DNA from: Nectonema munidae
Taxonomy: Eukaryota > Nematomorpha > Nectonematoida > Nectonematidae
DNA length: 64,000 nucleotides
Reading direction: 5' to 3'
Assembly (NCBI GenBank): GCA_030549495.1
Contig: JAUIRK010001058.1
Location: 77,001-141,000 of the forward strand
The notes under the pieces are model-generated. The model searched no databases, was not told the origin of the DNA, and saw only the letters and a list, made by a program, of their open reading frames with translations. Positions 34,701 to 42,470 of this stretch are shown piece after piece. The stretch's first letter is position 1. Each line of letters starts with the position of its first letter. The translations under genes and the position numbers were made by a program.

Positions 34701-35673
34701 AACACAAGTATAAGAGCGAATCCAACAAACGGAAATATGTATACCATTATTATCTATATTTGAGGACCATTGTGACATCCATGTCCCAACTGGCAAGTCT
34801 GCTATAAATGTATAAAAGATTTTTGAAAAAGAAAGATGAGGATTACGAAAGGAAATGAAAAAAACGTTTAAACGCTATTTTATTCAAAAATTTTGAATGA
34901 ATTCCTGTTTATGAGAAAAAAATGCGAAATCAAATGCATAACTGGACAACACCGATGATTTTGACTATTTAAATTTGTCCCTCAATTTGCTTATTAGTTA
35001 ATTGACAGGTGAACCAATTTCTAAATGGGCCTTAAAGTGTAAAATTTTAGAAGCCTTTTGTTAGGGTTACGATTACTGTAGAATTAGCATGAGTATTAGA
35101 GTTAGTGCTAGGGTTAATGTTAGGTTACGTGTTAGCGCAATCGTACATACATACATTTTTTGACATTCTTGACACAAACTTTCCTATTTATTTGTATTAA
35201 TACACGTCTGACACAAAAACACCTAGACATAATACACACAATACATACGAATATATAGATACATACATACATATTGGCATTAGACACCCATATAGTTAAA
35301 TCTTAAAAACAGCGGTATATCCTAAATGGAATAATAAAAGTTAATGTATATGTGTAAATGTAATCGTAAGGAAGTGTTTTTAAAAAAAAGAAAAAACGCC
35401 AACCTTTTTAAAGATCGTTTTAATCGACATAACAATTGGATACGATGCATCATCTCCTTCATTTGAGAGAGAGGAAAAACCAGAAACGGTTTCTGTCTGT
35501 GCTTTTTCTAGAGCAAAGTCTGCTGCATATCCGGAAGGAAGGTAATTGGCTAAAATTGAGAAATCGACTGCGCAATCCAACATGACATTTACACTTTCAA
35601 ACTTGAGCAAAAAGCACGGAGCATATACACTCGCTGAAAGATTCAAGAGAGAGATGTTATCCTTATTCTTCAT
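13352..35673 (-). CDS. INTS9: Integrator complex subunit 9 (INTS9), nine exons
   Basis: INTS9 pairs with the INTS11 endonuclease in the nuclear Integrator complex, which cleaves snRNA and paused nascent transcripts; INTS9 is the catalytically inactive partner. Exons in coding order: 35,673-35,404; 34,122-33,949; 32,826-32,671; 25,380-25,140; 24,396-24,221; 22,872-22,720; 22,123-21,917; 21,435-21,148; 13,753-13,352. They sum to 2,067 bases, 688 residues plus stop (human 658), with phase agreement at all eight junctions. Conserved blocks recalled from the human protein align along the whole length: VMLDC, VLVSNPNSALALPYF, FSSGYSIGSCNW, MYFISPIA, CIVFTGHASLRFG and the C-terminal domain. The metallo-beta-lactamase metal site is absent: SNPNSALALP (118-127) replaces the His/Asp-rich motif, as expected for INTS9. 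Splice sites are inferred by eye; the one most open to question is the non-consensus donor of exon 1. Confidence 0.95.
14375..14522 (+). repeat. Interspersed repeat R-C, copy 1, CAA-tailed
   Basis: CCCTGAGAGTATTTACTTTT, AAACAAAGCTTTGTTTTGAA and GATAGTATAATCTAG are shared, nearly base for base, with 33,622-33,735. This copy ends in CTAACAACAACAACAAC, a trinucleotide tail typical of SINE or LINE 3' ends. It contains a short self-complementary core (AGCAAAGC-type pairing around AAAGCTTT). No A or B box was found, so it may be a LINE 3' end. Confidence 0.6.
15965..16960 (-). mobile_element. 5'-truncated LINE (Jockey/CR1-like RT), inside the hAT
   Basis: Minus-strand reverse transcriptase C-terminal half. 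The catalytic SLILYADDAALSLNFSD (16,785 region) is followed by FNYLGLNITNNLSWSPHI, YSSFIFPHLTYCNIVWGN, and a conserved tail HNYNTRSSCLLHIP ending in SFKKFKRSLKH and stop at 16,001. One frame change near 16,290 separates two otherwise open parts. No RNase H domain follows, which fits Jockey/CR1-type rather than I-type elements. A TA-rich stretch at 15,895-15,960 may be its tail. The 5' portion is missing. Confidence 0.8.
17540..19098 (+). mobile_element. hAT transposon (GTF2IRD2/ZBED5-like), nested in another hAT
   Basis: Plus-strand transposase pieces: LVCLSTDGAANMIGRHNGVV and HFHSIIHQQNLCSKIL (17,649-17,924), RSLNHRQFNQLLEDMGNHFI and FYTDVRWLSCHKVLKSFYLL (from about 17,925, with a frame change), then the C-terminal CEQLFSFMKSTKTSQRTRLT block (18,396-18,752). 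This order is that of the domesticated GTF2IRD2/ZBED5 hAT clade. The right end GAGTTTGACATGCCTG at 19,098 is the reverse of a CAGGCATGTCAAACTC terminus, a common hAT end. The left terminus was not found; the element seems 5'-truncated near 17,540. At least two frame breaks. It interrupts the host hAT at its DPRF block. Confidence 0.85.
19679..21147. other. INTS9 intron sequence, SINE scrap
   Basis: Most of this is unrecognised intron. At 19,736-19,800 the minus strand reads CCTTGGTTCCAATCCCAGC, a B-box-like word, preceded by CTGTCTCCAAAA, so a decayed tRNA-derived SINE is likely. A plus-strand open frame at 20,453-20,722 has no recognisable features. Confidence 0.4.
21148..21435 (-). CDS. INTS9: INTS9 exon 8
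   Basis: Residues 460-555. IYKIPIDTTINSHHFDLLVR and PKIVTVPSEY align to human VYCPIDTRLNFIQVSKLLK and PLHVVCPEQY. Two AG acceptors lie 20 bases apart; only the downstream one (ACATTTAAG|ATTTAC) keeps the frame and gives a gap-free alignment. Donor CTA|GTAAAA. The C-terminal part is acidic (DDSDYED) and diverged. Confidence 0.9.
21917..22123 (-). CDS. INTS9: INTS9 exon 7
   Basis: Residues 391-459. KTPCIVFTGHASLRFGPAMA and VEPEYTSQNVIAPFLPLQCQ match human [20 protein letters not shown] and [20 protein letters not shown]. Acceptor GTTATTCAG, donor CAG|GTATCA, both phase 0. Plus-strand open frames over this exon are shadows. Confidence 0.95.
22720..22872 (-). CDS. INTS9: INTS9 exon 6
   Basis: Residues 340-390. 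IPMYFISPIASASLAHASVF and SEWLCSSRQSKIFIPED match human [20 protein letters not shown] and AEWLCHNKQSKVYLPE. Acceptor TTATTATTGATAG, donor AAG|GTTTGA, both phase 0. Confidence 0.94.
22873..24220. other. INTS9 intron between exons 5 and 6
   Basis: No gene or clear repeat. The words TTGAAACCAAGATGTTTGTAG near 23,270 could be part of a worn SINE in minus orientation, but support is weak. Open frames here are short and low-complexity. Confidence 0.4.
24221..24396 (-). CDS. INTS9: INTS9 exon 5
   Basis: Residues 281-339. SIPDVKPDVAITELCQKISL and SFGMIYDIIECIHSHLQLSG match human IPTANPDGMVGEFCSNLAL and SGVIYDLLECLYQYIDSAG, so this is the start of the beta-CASP region. Acceptor TCTTTGCACAG, donor TTG|GTATCA. 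The split Ser codon with exon 4 fits phase 1. Confidence 0.93.
25140..25380 (-). CDS. INTS9: INTS9 exon 4
   Basis: Residues 201-280 plus one base. Contains FSSGYSIGSCNWTLKSK and VYMSKSSTLSAHPLPLD, strongly conserved with human INTS9 (LSSGYALGSSNW, SSLLTTHPQPMD). Acceptor TTTTGTTTAG, donor ACA|GTAAAA, leaving phase 1. It is preceded by the 7.3 kb intron that carries the R-A repeat, minisatellite and foldback element. Confidence 0.93.
25844..26307 (-). repeat. Interspersed repeat R-A, copy B
   Basis: Reverse-oriented partner of copy A (179-1,170). It starts CCAGGGGCACACATCC and shares GACTACTTTATATTTTTTAC, TTTGCATATCGCATATACAC and GGAATTGATGAAAGGATATT. It lacks the foldback element found in copy A and instead carries a piggyBac-type MITE. 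It lies in the INTS9 intron between exons 3 and 4. Confidence 0.75.
25951..26059. mobile_element. piggyBac-type MITE, 109 bp
   Basis: Flanked on both sides by TTAA (25,947-25,950 and 26,060-26,063), the piggyBac target. The ends are CCCTTTAAGGACCA and TGGTCCTCAAAGGG, an imperfect inverted repeat, followed on the left by GTGGGTCACCAGTGACCC, itself palindromic. R-A copy A has a single TTAA at the equivalent position (about 1,054-1,057), so the insertion is confirmed by an empty site. No coding capacity. Scraps of relatives are near 1,885, 3,781 and 47,930. Confidence 0.85.
26820..27000. repeat. Poly(G)-rich low-complexity tract
   Basis: About a dozen G-runs of 7 to 11 bases are separated by T-rich spacers (GGTTTGGGTTTGG). 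Open frames on both strands through it (Gly-rich or Pro-rich) are composition artefacts. It abuts the minisatellite to the right. G-runs like this can form quadruplexes, and can also reflect sequencing or assembly trouble. Confidence 0.7.
27005..27610. repeat. Degenerate minisatellite, about 35-40 bp unit
   Basis: About fifteen imperfect tandem units built on the words AAAGATCATTGGTCC, GTGATTCTAGGTCC and AGTTAAAGATC. Units differ by many small indels, and some are half-length. It lies within the INTS9 intron between exons 3 and 4, directly after the G-run tract. No coding potential. Confidence 0.75.
27611..29485. other. Very A+T-rich intron block
   Basis: 27,620-28,400 is almost pure A/T with repeated AAATCTA and TTTATAAA words. 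28,400-29,380 is dominated by AAAATTTTGAAAATTTT-like words on both strands, broken by a more complex GATACGCTGATTCCGAATAT at 28,501. I see no gene; it may be an old repeat body. Confidence 0.4.
29662..29895. mobile_element. hAT-type MITE, copy 1
   Basis: The ends CAGTGGTTCTCAACTT (29,662) and GGTTGAGAACCTCTG (29,895) are inverted repeats of the widespread hAT/Charlie terminus. Internal words GGCCCACATAGTAAAGTT and GCGGACCTCTAGTGAAATGT are shared with 33,120-33,454. No clean 8 bp duplication was found, which suggests age. No coding sequence. Confidence 0.75.
30066..30615. mobile_element. MULE-like foldback element with TTTCATCG end repeats
   Basis: A 550 bp element with inverted ends about 95 bp long: left starts GGTTCACTGTAATTTCATCG, and right, read on the opposite strand, starts GGTATCCGGTAATTTCATC. 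Each arm is a string of spaced TTTCATCG or ATTCATCGTG words and the arms match closely in order and spacing. It is flanked by a 9 bp duplication, AAACTTTAT (30,057-30,065 and 30,616-30,624). The core has no convincing gene. A 9 bp duplication and long inverted ends point to a non-autonomous Mutator-like element. It has the same design as the element at 322-917 but no shared sequence. Confidence 0.75.
30930..31010. repeat. Possible single arm of a third foldback element
   Basis: The plus strand has GTTCGACTAAATGTCCATTC, CGACGAATCGTTCAGCGACG and AAGCGTCCCGTCACG, i.e. spaced variants of TTCGACGAA. This is the same word-repeat style as the arms at 30,066-30,615. No opposite arm was found nearby, so it may be a solo end. 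Confidence 0.35.
31286..31433 (-). repeat. tRNA-derived SINE, copy 2
   Basis: The minus strand reads GTGAGTAAGGTTGGTTAGAT (A-box-like), CAAGGTCTTGGGTTCGATCC (B box), CAAGCCTACTTTCTTCATAG, GGTGCAGTTGTGCC and GATGAAAACACCCCACGG. It is very similar to the copy at 50,201-50,345. It lies in the large INTS9 intron. Confidence 0.75.
32671..32826 (-). CDS. INTS9: INTS9 exon 3
   Basis: Residues 149-200. Acceptor ATCTTATAG, donor AAAAAA|GTAAGC (strong). The protein is diverged here (FWNLLTSELSKYFDSC and then a variable linker), but placement is fixed by the gap-free join to exon 2 and by phase 0 at both ends. Confidence 0.82.
33120..33454. mobile_element. hAT-type MITE, copy 2
   Basis: The ends AGTGGTTCTCAAA and TTTGAGAACCACTG are inverted repeats; internal GCCCGCATAGCAAAGTTGC and GCGGTCCTCTTGTGGAATGT match copy 1 at 29,662-29,895. 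It lies in the INTS9 intron between exons 2 and 3. The target duplication is not clear. Confidence 0.75.
33622..33735 (+). repeat. Interspersed repeat R-C, copy 2
   Basis: Near-identical to 14,375-14,500 over CCCTGAGAGTA, GAAATACTTGCTCAGTTTAA, AAAGCTTTGTTTTGAACTG and GATAGTATAATCTAG, ending in GGCTAACAA without the long CAA tail. Confidence 0.6.
33949..34122 (-). CDS. INTS9: INTS9 exon 2
   Basis: Residues 91-148. SIDVDAVLVSNPNSALALPY matches the human segment STVDVILISNYHCMMALPY. This is where an active metallo-beta-lactamase would carry its HxHxDH ligands; none are present. Acceptor TTTTAAATAG, donor AAT|GTATAT, both phase 0. The join to exon 3 reads TSPVLNFWNLLTSEL, which aligns without gaps to human TEPTVQIGRLLMEEL. 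Confidence 0.9.
35404..35673 (-). CDS. INTS9: INTS9 exon 1
   Basis: Starts with ATG at 35,673 and codes residues 1-90. VYAPCFLLKFESVNVMLDCA matches the family's N-terminal strand block (human LPCNVLKFKSTTIMLDCG). The N-terminus is about six residues longer than human. The donor, AAAAAG|GTTGGC, is weak, but it lands in phase 0 and aligns correctly with exon 2. Confidence 0.88.
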
Positions 35674-38600
35674 TCTTTACTTCTTACATATGGGAGTAGA
35701 GTCTAAGGAAAACATAAAAATGTAACTTTACTGAAAAGTGTAGCAAAGAGATACCACTGTCAGACTATTGGGGAATAAAATACGGTTGTGTTAAATGTTA
35801 TACTTAATGTGATAATGAATTTTAACTTTTAAGATGAACATAGCGAAATTAAAAAGTCGCTACCAACAAATATTTTACTGAAAATCAGATTAAATAATAA
35901 AATAAAACGGTATTCAACGAAAGTTATGCGTGTGCATACCTTAAAATCGAAAGTAAGAGTCAAACATACTGAAATGGATTAAAACTTCTCGTATAGATCT
36001 GGGAACCGGCGTAGGGAATAAAAACTTGAAAAAAATGTTACTTAAAAAAGTGAATACTTAAAATAAATTTCTATATACAATATGAAAAATGAAATATAAA
36101 ATAGACTTATAACAAAATGTTGACATCGTCCTTAAAAAAGAAAATCATCAAAAAAACAATTTTTTTAAATCAAATATGTTGTATATCTAGTTTACTTGAG
36201 ATAAAAAAATAAATGATTTACAAAAATAAAAAAATATTTTTTAGAAAAAATACAGTGTTCGGTGTAGAAGTCGAAGAGTAAATTAAGGTACTCAGAGGTG
36301 GGCCTTTACACCGACATATATCGTCCATTTATAAAGGAATTCTTAGAGTAAATTTAATCTCCCTTCTTCTCTTCGAAAAAAATTTCATCGTCCCCCCCCC
36401 CTCCTCCTCTCCTTCTTACCTAAATATTTTCAACAATGTGTGCCCTTGATGGGGAGAGATGATTCCTCAAATATTCTGACGTGTGTCTATATCTCAAAGA
36501 ACTATATAGAATTCATATTTTGCCAAAAATTAAAACTTTCTAATGAGTACAACTGTTCGTGCATAGCAGTTTGGTGCCATTTTTAAAGGTAGCGTCGATG
36601 AGTTAAAAGATTATATAACTTAACCATAGGATTGAAAGAAAGTAGAATGATTATATCGATTTTTCAACTTAAAAACGTAAAATACAAATAAAACAATGCT
36701 TTGTACAAAACTTTAGATGGAAAAAGTTTTGATTTAATAAAATTGATAAAGCTTACCCAGAACCTACTCTTTCTAAGAATTCTAAGGACAATGTTTTTTA
36801 TGAAGTAAGTAAGTAGCCCTCAAAAAGTAAAAATATTTCAAAAGATTCTTATAACATTTTCAATGTAGAAAATTTGATTAAAATAGCGAAAATACACATA
36901 CCTATAGAATGTTTAGATGTTTGCGTGAGCTGTTTGATTACTGATAAACCGATTAATACAATTATGTTTGGGACAAGTTCTGAACATAACTATAGCTTTA
37001 AAAATAGTACAATAAATGAATATTATGTACTTTAAAAATTGAAGTTTAATTCTGATCTTAAAATTTTTACACTATTTGTAATTCCTCTAGAACAAGGTTT
37101 ATTGGTTTAAAAGAGTGATACCTTAAGAGCACCGACTCTTTGGGAAAAATAACCAGGCCTAGAAGGCAAAATGGATGATGATGATGATACTTTAGGAGCA
37201 AGGGTTCGAAATCTGAGGTACATTCAATTCTTAAAGGGGTACATTGGTTTCATTTTTTCCCATAATTTTTGATATAGAAGAGAAGATTTTTGAAGAATTC
37301 GACACATGGGAGGTTAGGGGACGGCCATCCGATTGTGATTCCAAGGGCACCAAAAAGTCTTTCACCCCTCTCCCGCCAATAATTTTCAAATTTGTCAATT
37401 CTATTTCTTTATTTATAGTATTTAAAAGACTTGTTTGACTTGTGAGAAGACTTTCAATATTACTTTTCTTGTTTTAAAGAAAAAGTGTAAGAATGAATAT
37501 TTAAAATCTATTTATAATTTTCACTTCATTGATATAATAATGCAAATTTGAACAATATTTGATCAGAGCGTAATGTAGTCAGTAGGACCCATACATTTTT
37601 CACCCAGGCAAATATTTTTATAGCACATATATTAGAAAGTAATTTAAAGCTTAAAAGGTTTATCCTTATTGATTACTGTAACTGAGTCAAATTAATGTAA
37701 TAGAATACACAAGTTAGGAAAAAACACTTATTATATTTGTTAAATATCATTTAAACAATCAAGTCTTTTATTGCAGATATCAAATACATCTATATTCTTA
37801 GATATCTGTTTTATTTAATGTTTTAGTTATTTTAATCAAGATTGATTTGAATAGGTGGCAATGTTTTTACACTTTCCTTAAGATTTTTATTGATGAAATT
37901 TAGTACAAATGATTTCATTTTCATGTAATTTATAAGGTAAGTTAAAGCTTTATAGCGTATAAAAAGAATGGAATAGCTACTTTATGTAAATTTAAGGTCT
38001 GCAGCAAATTTTCTTATTTAAATTCAAGGCTTCATACCTGTCAATTCATAGACCCAAGTCTCAAATATATATTCAAACAATTTAGCTTACTAACTGAATA
38101 GTGTAGGTAGAATATGAAGATTATATAAGTTGATTCTTTGTTTTTCTGTGTTACTAATCAAGCTTGGTATCATTTCGTTGCTAAAAATTTTAAATTTAAG
38201 CAGCCATGCATTTCAGTACCGAGTAATAATCAATCCACCTAACCAATTGATTTGATATGAACCAGGCTTGTTGATAATTAGTTAAATGAGAGGCTGAGAA
38301 AACTCTTTTAGCTCCTAATCAAAATTGCATCAAATAATGGGGTTTTCGAATAATCTACTGTCGGATAAATAAGGTCTGGCTGTATTACCAATGAGTTTCC
38401 TAATACAACCCTTTCCATATGGTCTTTATAAGACAAAGACATGTTTAACCTTCGAACAGCAAATATAAAACCGGCTAAACCAAAAATTCAGCTCCCTAAA
38501 GATTTACAAGAGATCATTTTTATTCATGGTATAAAACCTTCACTTGATTAGAGTATAGCATATTTAGCAATAGACTTTACAGATAGACTGTGACCATTCG

Positions 38601-38706
38601 TTTCAATAACTGGTAAATGGCACTAAGGAGGGATAAAGACTTAATTAAATCTGCTGAGTAGTGATCTATCATATATAAATGATCTTGTTCTCTTGTTGAG
38701 TTTGAA
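35674..38706. other. Region upstream of INTS9, no gene seen
   Basis: INTS9 starts at 35,673 and reads away from this block, so its promoter should lie just above 35,673; no distinctive motif was recognised. At 36,390-36,451 a C-run followed by AAATATTTTCAACAATGTGT and GCCCTTGA is a worn R-A terminus. At 37,135-37,190 CCAGGCCTAGAAGGCAAAAT ends in a GAT trinucleotide run, a likely SINE or LINE tail. The remainder is A+T-rich. Confidence 0.45.
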
Positions 38707-39956
38707 GAGTGGTTCACAAACTTTACAAAATTTTTCTTGTGTAAGAATGCCATAAATACAGCTTCATTTCAAAAGCTGCCAATTCTTTATGAAAGTGCTG
38801 TGATCTCTTTTCCTTGCAGCGCAAGGATTCAAATATGTTCACTAAAAATGATAGGAATATAAAAAAAATGCATGTCTTGCTTTGCAGAAATCGCTGGATT
38901 TCTTTCCATAGTATCGCTTCGATACTTTTCTTTGGAAAGCCATCTCACGTTTAAGTGCAACTAGACTTTTCTAAATATACGCTGTTTGAATGACATCATT
39001 GGAAACAATTAGGTATGGTTTTCATTATTAAGGCTTGGTGATGAATAGCGCACTGGCTACCAATTACACCTGGAGATTTTTGCTCAATCAGAATCTGAAA
39101 ACTAGAACAAGAAAAAGAAATCGTTAGAGCACGGTCAGTACGCACTCAAAGTGCATGTTCCGGCTCAAAATGTGATGTAAAAAATTCTACTGCTAGGTGT
39201 TTCACAAAAGAAAATTTTGTCTACCAGGTGCTTGTTATATAGATATTGTGCGTAAATGCAAGGTTAAGCTAAGTTTGCAGCATCCGTCGTTTCATCAAAT
39301 TGAATTGCAAAAAAGTTAAAATCGAAATCCGGATCAATAAAACTATCTCTGATTTATGTCATCAGACATCTCTCCTATTATCCTTCAAACGGTAAGGTCA
39401 TCAGACATCACTCCTATTAGCCTTCTATCAGCATCGTTTGACAGGAAGATATGCTTCAACTTTACAACTTCTTAGCACATTCAATATATCTTTGCAACAA
39501 GGTAATATCAACTGTACTATGTTGTGGGACTTTTTGACAACAGATATTTTTTTGAAACTTTCCAAACCATATATTTTGCAAAAACATTCCTGCTATAAAA
39601 CCTGGATTTCTGCAATCGTTCAACTTGACGTTTAAAATAGTGGATAGTTTTGTCTACTGAACTCGAGTGCTTCATTCCAGTGCAAACTTCAATTGCCGGT
39701 CTTTAGAAAAGTGCATGCTAACACTTCATAAAACAAAAGACACTTAGGTTCCTCTTCACCACCAGACGTTCAGAAAAATCTAATTCCAAGTATGAGTCGT
39801 CATATTTCATATTTTAAATGACTTATTTGAAAAAATCGTAAATGACCCAATATGAGTGCAATGTTGCACAAAACGAGACACCGAGTGACCCCTTCTCGGT
39901 TCTGAAATGCTTTGCGATCCCCTAGGGCACCACGGACTCCAGTTTTAAAACTACAG
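38707..39956 (-). mobile_element. Decayed hAT transposon, internally deleted
   Basis: The left end AGTGGTTCACAAACTTT and the right end (opposite strand) CTGTAGTTTTAAAACTGGAG are worn hAT/Charlie-type inverted ends. The flanks AGTTTGAA (38,699-38,706) and AGCTAGAA (39,957-39,964) agree at 6 of 8 positions. Minus-strand relics FFAIQFDETTDAANLA (about 39,310) and SQCAIHHQALIMKTIP (about 39,030) match catalytic-core blocks of the GTF2IRD2/ZBED5-like hATs. Many stops and frame changes; the C-terminal domain is missing. Old and inactive. Confidence 0.75.
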
Positions 39957-40119
39957 AGCTAGAAGATAGTGATGCAATCAGAATTAAAAACAAGGTAATT
40001 TGACTTGATAAAATTAGTGTAGTTATCCGCAGTTATAATGTGATTGAAAGTTGACAGTGCAAGTATAACTTGGGGTAATAATGGTAGGGTGTTCATTGGA
40101 CAAAAATTGTTTTATAATA

Positions 40120-40200
40120 AATCTTGAAAATTATAAAAAAAAAAGTTTGCCGCCCCCTCCCAAAAAATTATATATAAGGATGTGCGCGCCTTATATAAGA
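40120..40200 (+). repeat. Right end of repeat family R-A (fragment)
   Basis: CTTGAAAATTATAAAAAAAA, then GCCGCCCCCTCCC and AAGGATGTGCGCGCC parallels the right end of copy A (TTTTGAAAATTGCAAG, C-run, GAGGATGTGCGCCCC). The body is not traceable further left. Confidence 0.5.
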
Positions 40201-40699
40201 TTATAAATTTTTATGAGTATATCTATTATAATTTATAGATATCATATTATCAAAATTTTGGTGGAAAAAAGTCATTAGATTTTGATTGATGGTTTTTGAC
40301 ATGAGAGGGCCGGTGATTCAACTACTAAGCATGCTAAAAGACCCTTAGGAATATATCTGTCATATAAAATCAAGTCTTTTTTAACATCATTATAAAAATT
40401 ATATACCTAATAATATAAATATAAAATTTTGCTTATAATTATTAAGATAAATTTATCAGGAAAAAAAATATTGTTTACAAATGGCGAAATTAATGAAAAC
40501 GTATCCTAAATCAAATAAACTTAGTTTGATATGCATACATAATATTAATAACTATAATAGGAATTTTTTTAATAGATAGGTTGAAATATTATTTTACACA
40601 GACAGCCAAAATAGAATTAAAAGACTCCATAATAATTTGGAGTAAAATAAGAAACCAAAATTAATATAAAATGCGCTACCATATCTAAGCCACCTATGT

Positions 40700-41990
40700 A
40701 AAAAGTCAATAAACATTAATTTTAATTAACAACTATTTACATCATAATTACTTTTACATTTCTCAATGGAGTAATTCTTGAGAATAATTTTAAATATTTA
40801 TGAGGAACTTTCATAAAAACATTTTCCTCATTTTTTAAAAATTATTACAAAATTTTATAAATTTCTTGCAACTTGTAATTTTGAAATTTCTTCAAAACTC
40901 AATTTGTATTGTAGAATTTTTTAAAAATATGATTCATATGGTCAGTCCAAGAAAGTTCTTTATATTGATGACCAAACCTAGGAAATTTAACCTTTCAAAA
41001 AGTTTAAAGGCAATTTCATTGAAATCAATATTAAAATGTAAGGTGATGTCATTTACAAAAAGATAAAAGAAAATAATTGATTAGAACTCATTATATCATT
41101 TATGTATAATGAAAACAACAAGAGTACTAAAATAGAGCCTTGTGGTACGCCTGAAGAAATATATTTTAAAGAAAAAGTTGTGTACCGTATACTCTTAATT
41201 GGATGCTTACTGGAGTAAGAACTGAAAAATTTTTAATCGCAAGACACCAAGACTTTAATGCTTACTTAGAAGAAAATTAAAAAAGATGGTATCAAACACC
41301 TTCTTTTTGTCTAAAAATATAACAAGTACTTTATTCGACTTATCCAAGTAGCGTTGGATTTTTTTTAATAGAAGTGTGTGTAACTATTCTGTGAAATAGT
41401 TTTTCAAACTGAATTGGTATACAATAGGTTGTGTTAGGAACCAAATAATAAATTATTACGAATATTTGAGGATTTTGAATTTACTATATGGTTATGAGGA
41501 TAACTAATTATAAAACACTTTTCACAAAAATGTTTACTTTTATCATCAGTTAGATGGCAGGAGGAAGACGAATGATCCTTGAAACAAAAAGAACACTTTG
41601 CATTAGAATTACAATCAGATGATTTATGGCCAATTTTTCTACAATTTCTGCATATAATTAAGTAAGGTTTGAGCAACTGAACAACAAAACAAATTTAACA
41701 TACACATTTTTATTATAAAAATTTTTGCAGAAGTCAGGACGTACCTTTATACCAATGTGATACTTTTTATTTTTAGAATTGAGTTGAAAAAGCTCGGTTA
41801 TGGAGGAAGAATCAATATTGTTAGTAGTAATTAGTCTTTTACGAATATTGTTGAAATCAATATCTGATGGAACAAACCCAGTAGTGTGATTCAAATTTTT
41901 TGTCAGCTGGTTTTTTTACAAAAAAGTCAAATTTTTCAGCAAATAAACTGATTAATTTTTATTATCTCCTAATAAAATTTTAAAATAATG
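40700..41990 (-). mobile_element. Decayed LINE with gag-like ORF1 and RT fragments
   Basis: Minus strand. ORF1 relic: TGFVPSDIDFNNIRKRLITT and KKYHIGIKVRPDFCKNFYNK (41,894-41,700), then zinc knuckles CRNCRKIGHKSSDC and CSFCFKDHSSSSC (41,676-41,434), as in Jockey-type ORF1 proteins. After a large deletion that removes the endonuclease, RT pieces follow: VLVIFLDKKKVFDTI (about 41,320), SSGVPQGSIL and LFSLYINDI (about 41,130), FLGLVINIK (about 40,970). Several frame changes. The order is that of a normal LINE, so one element with internal deletion is the simplest reading. Confidence 0.72.
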
Positions 41991-42470
41991 GTTAAACAAG
42001 CATCATTATGATAATGTTGTGAGTGCTTTTTTTACTGTAGGGTCTGTACTATATAGATAAATTAATATTTTACTGTTTGTCGAACTTACAAAATTCCGTG
42101 AGACGGTTCTAACGAACCGGCTGAATCTCACTACTGAACAAACCTAATTGTTAGAATAGTTGCCTTTCGGTTAAGTACATTGAAATCAGAATTTTGAGAG
42201 CTGAGAATACTTTTAACTTTACAAAATCCTGAATGGAAGAGGCTTCTAGTAGAACTTTACTATTTTAATTTTCTTGAATTTATTAATTTTAAATTTATTT
42301 AAAGTTGGCTGGAGGAGAGTCGTAATTTTTTTCACGCTTTATATATTGGTATTGTATCTAAATTTTTACTTACATTTAACCTTTTTTTAATCAATTATTA
42401 TTATTCATCAATATACTTTTTTTTCAAACATTTTTTTCTCATTTATATATAACTTTTTATACACTTATAC

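Noticed and set aside
35380-35673. INTS9 exon 1 as a free-standing 97-residue gene
   Set aside because: Its sequence aligns with the INTS9 N-terminus and its last codons run past a phase-correct donor; downstream exons follow on the same strand.
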